A model generated the notes under the pieces. It had not been told where the DNA came from. It saw nothing but the letters and a program-made list of their open reading frames with translations, and ran no database searches. This document shows, piece after piece, positions 6,462-12,705 of a DNA stretch of 12,705 nt. Every line of letters begins with the position of its first letter. Within the stretch, counting starts at the first letter, position 1. The DNA comes from Spirochaetales bacterium (GTDB lineage Bacteria > Spirochaetota > Spirochaetia > ARS1246): NCBI GenBank assembly GCA_018644745.1, contig JABGPX010000426.1:1-12705 (forward strand), in the 5' to 3' direction. Made by a program: the position numbers and the translations under genes.

Positions 6462-8396
6462 ATGAAAAAAAGTCTGACAATAGTAATGTATACATTACTC
6501 ATATTAATGCTTGCTGCATCTTGTACAAGTTATCCAAAAAGAGGGACGGAGGATGGGACCGATTTACAGGTAGTAGCAATCTCGCCCGAGGATAGCGAGG
6601 CAAGTGGGAAAGTGGCGGCAGAAAAGACAAGTGAAGGCTCCTCGTCATCGGAAGATGCTTCCAAAGACAATTCTGCTAGGCCTGCTTCAGTAGGGACGGA
6701 GGAGCCAGCAGCAGAGGAACCTACAGCAACTTCTGCGATCGATGGAACTCGCGGAGCGTCCATGGGAAAGGAGGACGGAAGGGCACCAGAGTTTATGATC
6801 GATGATGAAGCCGCGGTGGACTCTTCTGAAACTACTCGGCCAGCTACGGTTCGAGCGGGAGCGCCTGGGTCTTCAGGTTTGAAAGCTGGTTATTCTGACG
6901 ACAATCGCCAATACGGCTATTTCGTGGGATTTCTTGATGAGTATGCAGATGTCCTTCACCTAGAATTACCCATCCAGGAAAGAATCATGATTAATGTGGT
7001 TGATGCGGATGGCAAGTCGCTCCCGAACGCGAAAGTAGCGGTGTTTTCAGAACAGCAAATAATTGTAAGTGGTAGCACGACGGCCGATGGCAACTACCAA
7101 CTTAATCCGAGCGAACATATCAATTCAGGTTCTGAGTTCAAAATAGTAACCGAGACCCAAGGGATGGTGAAGGAACTCAGCATTAGCCGCTCAGGACCTC
7201 GATCTATTGTGGTTCAACTCCCGTTTCAGCGGGTTATCCCGCAGCCGATCCCCTTAGATATTGTATTTATTCTAGATACTACTGGCAGCATGGGAGAGGA
7301 AATTGCTCGCTTGCGAGCAACTATAGAACTCATTCATTTAAACCTTACTAGCCTGAATTCAAAGCCGGATATACGATTTGGTATGGTGCTGTATAAGGAT
7401 ATTGGCGATGAATATGATACGAAAGTTGTACCGCTGACGGGAAATCTCGATGAATTTCGCCGTGCTTTGGATTTTGTCGAAGCTTCCGGAGGAGGCGATA
7501 CACCGGAAGATCTGCAGGCAGCACTTGCCGATTGTCTTCAGATCGTCGAATGGAATCCAGAAGGTATTCGCCTTGGGTTTATTATTACTGACGCGCCGCC
7601 ACATCTGGATTACGATCAAAAATTCACTTATGTAGATGCATCAAGGCAGGCGCGAGAGCGGGGAATAAAACTTTTCAGTGTTGGAACCGGAGGCCTCCCG
7701 TTGGATGGAGAGTACATTTTGAGACAGATTTCACAGTATACAGGCGGCAAATATATATTTTTGACGTATGGCGAGACTGGTGAAAGTGAAGGCGGCAGCG
7801 TGGGCAGCGTGAGCCATCATTCAGGGACCAATTTTCAGACTGACAAGCTGGAGGCAATAATTATCAGGTTTGCCAAAGAAGAACTGAGCTATCTTACTGA
7901 TAAACCGCTTGAGGATGATGACCCTTACTTTGAGGCAGTCAAATTGGCATCAGAAGAGCGAGAAGAGACATTATCAAAGCTCTTCAATATGGCTCTTGAT
8001 CAGCTTGTTGATTACTCGACATATGCGATCGATACAGAAACCATCGTGGCGATTTTGCCAATTGAGGCAACAAATGAGAGCCTCGAATTAGATGCTGAAT
8101 ATTTCACGGAGCAGATGATGTTCTCTTTTGCAGAAACCTCCCAGCTAACTATCGTTGAGCGAGATGATATTCAAAAAGTGATTGAGGAAATGAAGCTCCA
8201 GCTAAGCGGTCTTACAGATACAGCACAAGTAACTGAAGTAGGCAAGCTGCTTAACGCGCAAGTTCTAGTAAGCGGCAAGCTGTATCATAGTGCCAGCTAT
8301 GAGCTGTTTTTGAAAATGTTAAGGGTTGAAAGTGGCGAGGTACTCAGTGTGACAAAGGCCGTTGTCGATTCTGCACTCGGGATCACAATTCGATAG
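6462..8396 (+). CDS. Lipoprotein with von Willebrand A and CsgG-like domains
   Basis: This is a 644-residue lipoprotein. A signal peptide ends in LMLAASC, with Cys21 as the lipidated residue and Leu at -4, as in relaxed spirochaetal lipoboxes. Residues 22-140 are Ser/Glu/Ala/Thr-rich and probably disordered. Residues 175-250 resemble a carboxypeptidase-regulatory Ig-like fold (INVVDADGKSLPNAKVAV). A vWA domain follows, with an intact metal site: DTTGS at 272-276, Thr347 in GGDTPE and Asp377 in IITDAPP. Residues 528-644 resemble the CsgG/LpoB-type fold, with VAILPIEA, IVERDDIQKVIEEMKLQ and GKLLNAQVLVSGKL. This suggests an envelope scaffold that binds a metal-dependent ligand; the precise job is unknown. 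ATG at 6462 is chosen over 6450 because GGAG (6452-6455) lies seven bases before it. Two repeat copies in the disordered part encode Gly-Thr-Glu-Asp and Gly-Thr-Glu-Glu. Confidence 0.8.
   Translation: MKKSLTIVMYTLLILMLAASCTSYPKRGTEDGTDLQVVAISPEDSEASGKVAAEKTSEGSSSSEDASKDNSARPASVGTEEPAAEEPTATSAIDGTRGASMGKEDGRAPEFMIDDEAAVDSSETTRPATVRAGAPGSSGLKAGYSDDNRQYGYFVGFLDEYADVLHLELPIQERIMINVVDADGKSLPNAKVAVFSEQQIIVSGSTTADGNYQLNPSEHINSGSEFKIVTETQGMVKELSISRSGPRSIVVQLPFQRVIPQPIPLDIVFILDTTGSMGEEIARLRATIELIHLNLTSLNSKPDIRFGMVLYKDIGDEYDTKVVPLTGNLDEFRRALDFVEASGGGDTPEDLQAALADCLQIVEWNPEGIRLGFIITDAPPHLDYDQKFTYVDASRQARERGIKLFSVGTGGLPLDGEYILRQISQYTGGKYIFLTYGETGESEGGSVGSVSHHSGTNFQTDKLEAIIIRFAKEELSYLTDKPLEDDDPYFEAVKLASEEREETLSKLFNMALDQLVDYSTYAIDTETIVAILPIEATNESLELDAEYFTEQMMFSFAETSQLTIVERDDIQKVIEEMKLQLSGLTDTAQVTEVGKLLNAQVLVSGKLYHSASYELFLKMLRVESGEVLSVTKAVVDSALGITIR
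6543..6552 (+). repeat. GGGACGGAGG repeat, copy 4
   Basis: An exact copy followed by A, seven residues after the lipidated Cys in the lipoprotein. It is read in frame as Gly-Thr-Glu-Asp (residues 28-31). Confidence 0.8.
6693..6702 (+). repeat. GGGACGGAGG repeat, copy 5
   Basis: An exact copy followed by A, exactly 150 bases after copy 4 and in the same frame. It encodes Gly-Thr-Glu-Glu (residues 78-81) in the low-complexity linker. Confidence 0.8.
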
Positions 8397-8401
8397 TTTT
8401 G

Positions 8402-8411
8402 GGGACGGAGG
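8402..8411 (+). repeat. GGGACGGAGG repeat, copy 6, beside the RAYT gene
   Basis: An exact copy (GGGGACGGAGGA with flanking bases) begins six bases after the lipoprotein stop and is followed by an A-run. It ends 63 bases before the transposase ATG and points the same way. It contains a Shine-Dalgarno-like GGAGGA, but it is much too far from the ATG to serve as a ribosome binding site. Confidence 0.85.
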
Positions 8412-8474
8412 AAAAAAAAGAGGATAGAATTGGACGTTTGAATCAGTCCTCGAGAAAGTACGTTCGTTGGTCAT

Positions 8475-9002
8475 ATGAGAGCGAGAAGATCATTAGCTGC
8501 GGGTGCCGAATATCATGTAATCGCGCGCGCAAATAGGCAGGAGTTCTTACTTGAGACAGAGGAAATAAAAGACATGATGCTGTTGATTCTACTAGAAGCG
8601 AAGCGAAAATACCGATTTGAGATGAGGAATTTTTGTATTATGAGCAATCATATACACCTGTTAATAAGGCCAACTAATGGAGAAAATTTATCGAAAATTA
8701 TGCAATGGGTGCTAAGCGTCTTCGCTATTCGGTTTAATAAGAGATTCAAGATTCATGGCCACGTGTGGTATGATCGATTCAAAAGCTACATCATTTCTAC
8801 CTTGCGCCAATTGCTTCATACTTTTCAATATATTATGGATAATCCGGTCCGGGCAGGAATTGTAGAATCGCCGTGGAGCTACCGGTTCGGTGGTATCTGG
8901 CACATACAATCACGGTCGTATGATCTTGTAGAGCCTCCGGATTTGCTTTTGGATTTATGCCTTCCACTGGTGACAAGCAAAGCAAAGATTCTCTTGTTCT
9001 GA
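8475..9002 (+). CDS. REP-associated tyrosine transposase (RAYT; IS200-like HUH/Y1 family)
   Basis: This 175-residue protein has the full Y1 transposase pattern. There is an N-terminal strand with EYHVIARANRQEFL and the HUH metal site in IMSNHIHLLIRP (His-Ile-His). HVWYDRFKS follows, and then the helix with the candidate nucleophile Tyr in FQYIMDNPVRAGIV. The C-terminal YRFGGIWH and EPPDLLLDL segments match RAYT members more than classical IS200 TnpA. Such enzymes cut single-stranded DNA at hairpin elements bearing a short guide sequence and appear domesticated in many genomes. No frameshift or missing catalytic residue is visible. No tnpB and no clear IS ends are seen. A copy of the dispersed repeat lies just upstream and a hairpin just downstream, consistent with a RAYT-REP locus. 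The ribosome binding site is weak. Confidence 0.9.
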   Translation: MRARRSLAAGAEYHVIARANRQEFLLETEEIKDMMLLILLEAKRKYRFEMRNFCIMSNHIHLLIRPTNGENLSKIMQWVLSVFAIRFNKRFKIHGHVWYDRFKSYIISTLRQLLHTFQYIMDNPVRAGIVESPWSYRFGGIWHIQSRSYDLVEPPDLLLDLCLPLVTSKAKILLF

Positions 9003-9039
9003 TACTTGCTGTAATAGAGTTGAAATAATAATATTTGAA

Positions 9040-9063
9040 ATGCTACTTTTCGGCGAATAGCAT
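9040..9063 (+). repeat. Hairpin downstream of the RAYT gene
   Basis: ATGCTA (9040-9045) and TAGCAT (9058-9063) are perfect arms; inside them TTC and GAA can pair around GGC. It lies 37 bases after the transposase stop. It may be the 3' hairpin of the RAYT locus or a weak transcription end; no T-run follows. Confidence 0.4.
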
Positions 9064-9123
9064 CCCGCAACCTCCAAGTGATTGGCGTGAATCCCTTCTT
9101 GTATCTTGAACTGAAATCACCAG

Positions 9124-9978
9124 ATGAGTATTATGCTTATCATTATGGCACATTCAATTGCACCCGAAGCAGAAAAGATACTTGATAAAGAATTCAGCGT
9201 TCTCGACAAGGGATTTGTACGGCTTATTGATTACCTGGGAGATGATGAACGGATAGCCCAGGCCGCACGGGTGTCGTATGGCGAGGGAACGCAAACCTTC
9301 CGACAAAATCAAGGTTTGATCGATTATTTGCTAAGAAACGATCATACCTCGCCTTTTGAGCAGGTAAATTTCACTTTTCATTTGAAAATGCCAATTTTTG
9401 TGGCAAGGCAATGGCTTCGGCACCGCACGGCCCGCGTAAATGAGATCTCAGGTCGATATAGTATTCTCAAGAATGACTTTTACGTTCCTGAGAGCTCTCA
9501 AATCGCGGCTCAGAGTGAAGATAACAAGCAGGGACGGAGGAATGAACCACTGCCATTAGCTATTCAAAGGCAGGTCAAGGATTCTCTTCTGTGCGATCAG
9601 AATCTGCTGTACAAGGCGTATGAAGACTTTCTAGATGTAGGGCTTGCACGGGAGCTTGCTAGAATCAATCTCCCGCTGAGCTTATATACCGAGTTTTATT
9701 GGCAGATGGATCTGCACAATTTATTTCATTTTATACGGTTGCGAATGCATTCCCATGCGCAAATGGAAATCCGGGAATATGCTGCAATGATCCTCGATCT
9801 TGTGGAGAAAGTGTGCCCGGCTGCATGCAAATCCTTTAGGGATCACATGCTTGGCGGCATTAGATTCTCGAAAACCGAAATAGAACAGATACATCTATTA
9901 AATGCGGGAAAAGAACCAACATTGAAGGGCCGTGCGCTCGAACGGTTTAACAACAAGCTTGAATTAGGTCACGAATAA
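9124..9978 (+). CDS. thyX: Flavin-dependent thymidylate synthase ThyX
   Basis: The 284-residue enzyme methylates dUMP to dTMP with methylenetetrahydrofolate, FAD and NADPH. The signature RHR-x7-S is intact (Arg99-His100-Arg101 to Ser109). Other family landmarks include TSPFEQVNFTF (75-85), PIFVARQWLRHR and LRMHSHAQMEIREYA near the C-terminus. Length is at the upper end for the family, with an N-terminal extension of about 20 residues. ATG at 9124 has no good Shine-Dalgarno sequence, and ATG at 9145 (MAHSI) is a possible alternative. Repeat copy 7 is read as Gly-Arg-Arg at 137-139, just after the DNKQG segment, a variable surface loop in ThyX. It converges with the next gene with a seven-base gap. 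Its presence suggests the organism may rely on ThyX rather than ThyA, which cannot be tested here. Confidence 0.95.
   Translation: MSIMLIIMAHSIAPEAEKILDKEFSVLDKGFVRLIDYLGDDERIAQAARVSYGEGTQTFRQNQGLIDYLLRNDHTSPFEQVNFTFHLKMPIFVARQWLRHRTARVNEISGRYSILKNDFYVPESSQIAAQSEDNKQGRRNEPLPLAIQRQVKDSLLCDQNLLYKAYEDFLDVGLARELARINLPLSLYTEFYWQMDLHNLFHFIRLRMHSHAQMEIREYAAMILDLVEKVCPAACKSFRDHMLGGIRFSKTEIEQIHLLNAGKEPTLKGRALERFNNKLELGHE
9531..9540 (+). repeat. GGGACGGAGG repeat, copy 7
   Basis: An exact copy followed by A, inside thyX. It is read in a different frame from copies 3-5, as Gly-Arg-Arg. Because NKQG-(R/S) is common in ThyX at this place, part of the match could be native sequence. Confidence 0.7.
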
Positions 9979-9985
9979 TACCGGG

Positions 9986-12484
9986 TTATTTCCCATGAGC
10001 TTCGCTCAAAGCTTGGAATTTGTTTTGTTTTCCGTCGTATATGCAGAGGGACGGAGGAGCTATCAACGCGGCCTCCTTCGCCGCCAGGCGGGCGGTTCTG
10101 AGGAGTTTCTCGCGTCCCCAGGTTGGCATGAATTGAACAATTCCGATCGACACTCTGGTTTTAGGATCATCAAGGTCCTGGAAGGCAATAAATAACCGAA
10201 TTGCCAAGTTTACCGATTCTTCCTGCACCGTCGAAGGGAGAAGCACGATGAATAGGGCATCTTCCAGCCTAGAAGGAATGTCTTTGAATTCCCTAACAGT
10301 TGCAGTAATAGTGTTTGCGGACCGTTGCAGGAGTTCTACTCCCGATTCCTCGCCAATATTATCACAATATTCCTGAAAGTCTCTAATCAATATCGACAAG
10401 ACGACAAACGGCATCTTCTGCTGCCGAAAGATGGATATCTGCGTATCAATAACCTTACTGATCCCTTCCTTATTCAGTAATGGGGTAAGTCTGTCTTGAA
10501 TCGTCGGCTCAGATGTTGCCTTGGGACGTTCGACTTGTTTAACTTTCTGATCCGCTTCATCGAAGATCGCGGCCGGATTCAAAGCTGGTACAATATGTTG
10601 CGGTAGCTGAGAATCTTCATCTTCTCTTCGATACAGAGATTCGCCAGGGTAGGGATAGTAGAAACTCGACGGGTCATTTAGCAGCGAATCGAGAATGAGA
10701 AGGATAGAATATGTATAGAGTATCAGGTTTGCGTTTGTTGTTTCTTCATGATACAGATTCAACACATCGCAAAAACGACGCGATATCTTGCTTTCGATTT
10801 CAAACTCAAAGTTTTGCCATGGGTTTTGAACGGATTCGATTTTGCCATTCGACGAGCCTGCTAATTCTCGAGCAATATGTGAAAATAGCTCAACGAGCTC
10901 AGCAGTTAGCATGCTAAGCTTTGGTACGGAATATTGCGCTTCATGTGGTCGAGGGCGAGCGACGACTAAATGTGGCAGCGTATAGGCCTTTTTGAGCCAG
11001 ACGAGATAATCTTTTTGCTTAGATCCGTATACTGAAACCGCGAAATGGGCATTTTTCTCGACCTCCCGGCAATATTCATACAATGTTGAGAGATAATGCT
11101 GCGCAACGAGTTCATCAAGGAACTGTCGCCATCTGTCTATGACGGAATCTATCACAGATGCGACGCCAATTTTACCTGTGCTCTTTTTCTGAATTGAACC
11201 AAACTCTATCGACCGAAATCCATAGTAGAGTTCACGCAGAACCGAGGCAAGGATAACGATTTGTTGGAGCGGGTCACGGGGTGGAACAAGTTCAAATCCT
11301 CTTGGAAACATGATAAGCGGCCTAAAGTAAGGATACATATCTGGAAATTCATCTAGCTTGTTCCATCCCGCGGCGGGAAATAAGCGATCAAGTATTTCAA
11401 AACCTTTATGAAGAGCGGGTTTTTCGATCCATCTCCTCTCTTGAGCCGTCGGAACTTCCTCTACATCCGCAGGTTCGAGATTATCGGATTGCGATGAGTT
11501 GCCAGGGATTTTGAGAATATCTTCCTCGGATAGTTGGAGGAATCGTAAAATGTTCCCGCGTCGAGAAAGAAAAAAAGAATTGTGCTCCGAAAAATATCGA
11601 CACGAGAGCTTCATTAACAACGGGAAACAGCGGCGCTTCAGCACGTGGAAAATAAACTCATATTCTGTGATGGCGGTATTGTAGTGACTCTTGATTTTTT
11701 CCATCTCCGAGTGTTTTTCCGGAAGCGAGAGGGTATCAAGGTCGTAGAGACGCTTTATCGCATAGAGTATTGAATGGCCTTCAGCAAGGTCGATTAGTTG
11801 AATGATAGGTGTATAGATTTTCTTCGCCAGATTACTGCAATACCTGAATGTGAGATGACGCGGAGCAATTTGCAGGTGAGTGAGTTCCTGATGGAGTCCC
11901 TCAATATCCCAATCTTTCAATATTCCCAGTATCTGAATAAAAAGAGGGTTACGCAGTCGGTTTGCCGGGTGCTTTTGGTTTTGAATCAGCAAACTCCGTA
12001 TGGAAAGAACGAGAGCTTCAATATGTAGAAAAAAAATTTCATCGCCTTTGATGATAAACTTGGGGTTGATGTAGTCTTGAATAGGCAGAAAAAATGAAAA
12101 TATGGAAGCGAATGCGCCTGTGATTGTTTTAATACCATATTCAGACCTGGCGGAAAGAAGATTTATTTTCACCATGTTGAAATAGCTGGTTTTTTTTATT
12201 GGTTCAATTGCTGTAGAATATCGTTCTTCTTCGATCTGCCCGGAAATAGGTTGATGGCGTCCCTTCACTTGCTCTGATGGAAGAATCCGGTCAGTTTTTC
12301 TTCGATTCAGCTCTCTTAGTTTCTGGTACTTATTCTCCAGGTCTTCATCCGCTCTTTCAATGCCGATTTCGCCACCCAGTATCTCGGTCATCTGCCGTGC
12401 TTCGCTATCAGAGATTGATCCGAGATTATCCTTGGTGTTTTCTAATTCTCCCGGATCATAGTGCTCCGGAGGGCTCTTCGGCAT
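9986..12484 (-). CDS. Large protein with degenerate C-terminal GGDEF domain
   Basis: This is an 832-residue protein with no signal peptide. Residues 1-110 are polar and charged. Residues about 110-650 form a long, mostly helical region I cannot assign, with a possible membrane-associated or buried stretch in GAFASIFSFFLPIQDYI. Residues about 662-830 follow the GGDEF fold: DRLTPLLNKEG, a DFQEYCDNIGEESGVELL core, and VSIGIVQF. At the position of the catalytic loop the sequence reads LEDAL (740-744) in SRLEDALFIVLLP, so synthesis of cyclic di-GMP is unlikely. A role as a binding or regulatory domain is inferred. ATG at 12484 is preceded by AGGGAG (12495-12500). Repeat copy 8 encodes Pro-Pro-Ser (810-812) near the end of the fold. 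It converges with thyX. Confidence 0.8.
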   Translation of the reverse strand: MPKSPPEHYDPGELENTKDNLGSISDSEARQMTEILGGEIGIERADEDLENKYQKLRELNRRKTDRILPSEQVKGRHQPISGQIEEERYSTAIEPIKKTSYFNMVKINLLSARSEYGIKTITGAFASIFSFFLPIQDYINPKFIIKGDEIFFLHIEALVLSIRSLLIQNQKHPANRLRNPLFIQILGILKDWDIEGLHQELTHLQIAPRHLTFRYCSNLAKKIYTPIIQLIDLAEGHSILYAIKRLYDLDTLSLPEKHSEMEKIKSHYNTAITEYEFIFHVLKRRCFPLLMKLSCRYFSEHNSFFLSRRGNILRFLQLSEEDILKIPGNSSQSDNLEPADVEEVPTAQERRWIEKPALHKGFEILDRLFPAAGWNKLDEFPDMYPYFRPLIMFPRGFELVPPRDPLQQIVILASVLRELYYGFRSIEFGSIQKKSTGKIGVASVIDSVIDRWRQFLDELVAQHYLSTLYEYCREVEKNAHFAVSVYGSKQKDYLVWLKKAYTLPHLVVARPRPHEAQYSVPKLSMLTAELVELFSHIARELAGSSNGKIESVQNPWQNFEFEIESKISRRFCDVLNLYHEETTNANLILYTYSILLILDSLLNDPSSFYYPYPGESLYRREDEDSQLPQHIVPALNPAAIFDEADQKVKQVERPKATSEPTIQDRLTPLLNKEGISKVIDTQISIFRQQKMPFVVLSILIRDFQEYCDNIGEESGVELLQRSANTITATVREFKDIPSRLEDALFIVLLPSTVQEESVNLAIRLFIAFQDLDDPKTRVSIGIVQFMPTWGREKLLRTARLAAKEAALIAPPSLCIYDGKQNKFQALSEAHGK
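10048..10057 (+). repeat. GGGACGGAGG repeat, copy 8
   Basis: An exact plus-strand copy followed by A, antisense within the GGDEF-like gene. The coding strand reads it as Ala-Pro-Pro-Ser-Leu, the same frame as copy 2. Its GGAGG (10053-10057) could pair with CCTCC at 10072-10076, a weak stem. A GC-rich inverted repeat lies a little further on. Confidence 0.8.
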
Positions 12485-12505
12485 TCCAATCCATCTCCCT
12501 ATTGA

Positions 12506-12532
12506 ATCTTACCACACTCAAGTTTATACCAA
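12506..12532 (-). promoter_or_regulatory. Possible promoter for the GGDEF-like gene
   Basis: On the minus strand, TTGGTA (12527-12532) and TAAGAT (12506-12511) are separated by 15 bases. The -10-like box is preceded by TGG, as in an extended -10. The spacing is short and the start would fall close to the ribosome binding site, so this is tentative. Confidence 0.35.
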
Positions 12533-12622
12533 TTCGCTGCATATCAGGAGTATTAATTTTTAATAATATCGTAGGTCAGAAAGACAGTGACTCATCTGAG
12601 TTTGGCGAAAACCTTGCGGCCG

Positions 12623-12650
12623 ATTAGAAATCTAATAAAAATACGTTTTT
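12623..12650 (-). terminator. A/T-rich inverted repeats downstream of the tRNA
   Basis: Directly after the tRNA 3' end, on the minus strand, come an A-run, ACGT and a T-run. Then a small palindrome follows (ATTAGA at 12623-12628 with TCTAAT at 12631-12636). Together they could end tRNA transcription, but the stems are weak. Confidence 0.3.
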
Positions 12651-12705
12651 TGGAGGATAGGGGATTCGAACCCCTGACCTATAGATTGCGAACCTATCGC
12701 TCTAC
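12651..12705 (-). tRNA. tRNA-Ala(CGC), 3' part; 5' end beyond the window
   Basis: Read on the minus strand, the end of the D-arm (GTAGAGC) is followed by an anticodon stem ATAGG/TCTAT with loop TTCGCAA. This puts anticodon CGC at 12688-12690. A short AGGTC variable loop, a perfect AGGGG-TTCGAAT-CCCCT T-arm, the acceptor strand ATCCTCC and discriminator A73 (12651) follow. The short variable loop excludes Ser and Leu. U70 and A73 agree with alanine identity (G3:U70), though position 3 lies outside the window. CCA is not encoded. About 18 bases at the 5' end are missing. Confidence 0.85.

Noticed and set aside
6772..6783. Possible ninth, degenerate repeat copy (AGGACGGAAGGG) in the lipoprotein linker
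   Set aside because: It differs from the core at more than one position and lies in purine-rich coding sequence, so chance is a fair explanation.
8402..8412. GGAGGA of repeat copy 6 as the transposase ribosome binding site
   Set aside because: It ends more than 60 bases before the ATG.
12277..12627. 116-codon plus-strand frame across the start of the GGDEF-like gene
   Set aside because: It overlaps the N-terminus, ribosome binding site and putative promoter of a better-supported minus-strand gene, and has no recognisable protein features.
12688..12690. Anticodon read as TCG (tRNA-Arg)
   Set aside because: Shifting the loop by one base destroys the anticodon stem; the TTCGCAA loop with an ATAGG/TCTAT stem gives CGC, and U70/A73 suit alanine.
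1..12705. CRISPR array, toxin-antitoxin pair, prophage or integrated element with att sites
   Set aside because: The GGGACGGAGG copies are irregularly spaced and on both strands, and no cas, integrase, structural phage or toxin gene is seen. The tRNA is cut by the window edge, and no direct repeat of its 3' end was noticed.

Overview
The window is a gene-dense stretch of a bacterial chromosome with moderate GC content. It carries genes on both strands, short intergenic gaps and no gene-free stretch longer than about 170 bases. The flavour suggests a spirochaete or a close relative, but no rRNA or ribosomal-protein gene is present, so this is inference. The hints are a relaxed lipobox with Leu at -4, a small Cys-rich protein of a type I associate with spirochaetes, a large poorly conserved protein ending in a degenerate GGDEF domain, TrpB2 without TrpA, and a RAYT-type transposase.

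Layout, left to right. (1) At 3-1632 (+) lies an envelope-stress-type operon: a secreted Spy/CpxP-like protein cut by the window edge, an ECF sigma factor and a membrane-anchored ZAS-type anti-sigma factor. (2) At 1658-3082 (+) trpB2 has its own near-consensus promoter and a palindrome in the 5' leader. (3) At 3083-3439 there is a hairpin-bearing repeat and a small Cys-rich protein gene. (4) At 3440-5191 (-) three closely packed or overlapping genes run from a small unknown protein through a DUF2161 PD-(D/E)XK-like protein to an acyl-ACP thioesterase whose reading frame is broken at an A6 run. (5) At 5236-8396 (+) a CapA-type metallophosphatase is followed by a large lipoprotein with a von Willebrand A domain and a CsgG-like C-terminal domain. 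(6) At 8475-9002 (+) is an apparently intact REP-associated tyrosine (HUH/Y1) transposase. (7) At 9124-9978 (+) is thyX, convergent with an 832-residue protein (9986-12484, -) ending in a degenerate GGDEF domain. (8) The right edge holds the 3' part of a minus-strand tRNA, probably tRNA-Ala(CGC).

The most unusual signal crosses gene boundaries. The 10-mer GGGACGGAGG, followed by A in seven of eight cases, occurs eight times between 3127 and 10057. Chance predicts roughly 0.02 copies on both strands of a window this size. One copy lies 63 bases upstream of the RAYT gene, one forms the foot of a 15-position hairpin, and six lie inside reading frames, where they are read through as Gly-Thr-Glu-(Asp/Glu), Pro-Pro-Ser or Gly-Arg-Arg. 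The core contains no stop codon in any of its six frames. I read this as a REP-like, coding-tolerant dispersed repeat family probably tied to the local RAYT transposase. The link is inference from adjacency and family knowledge.
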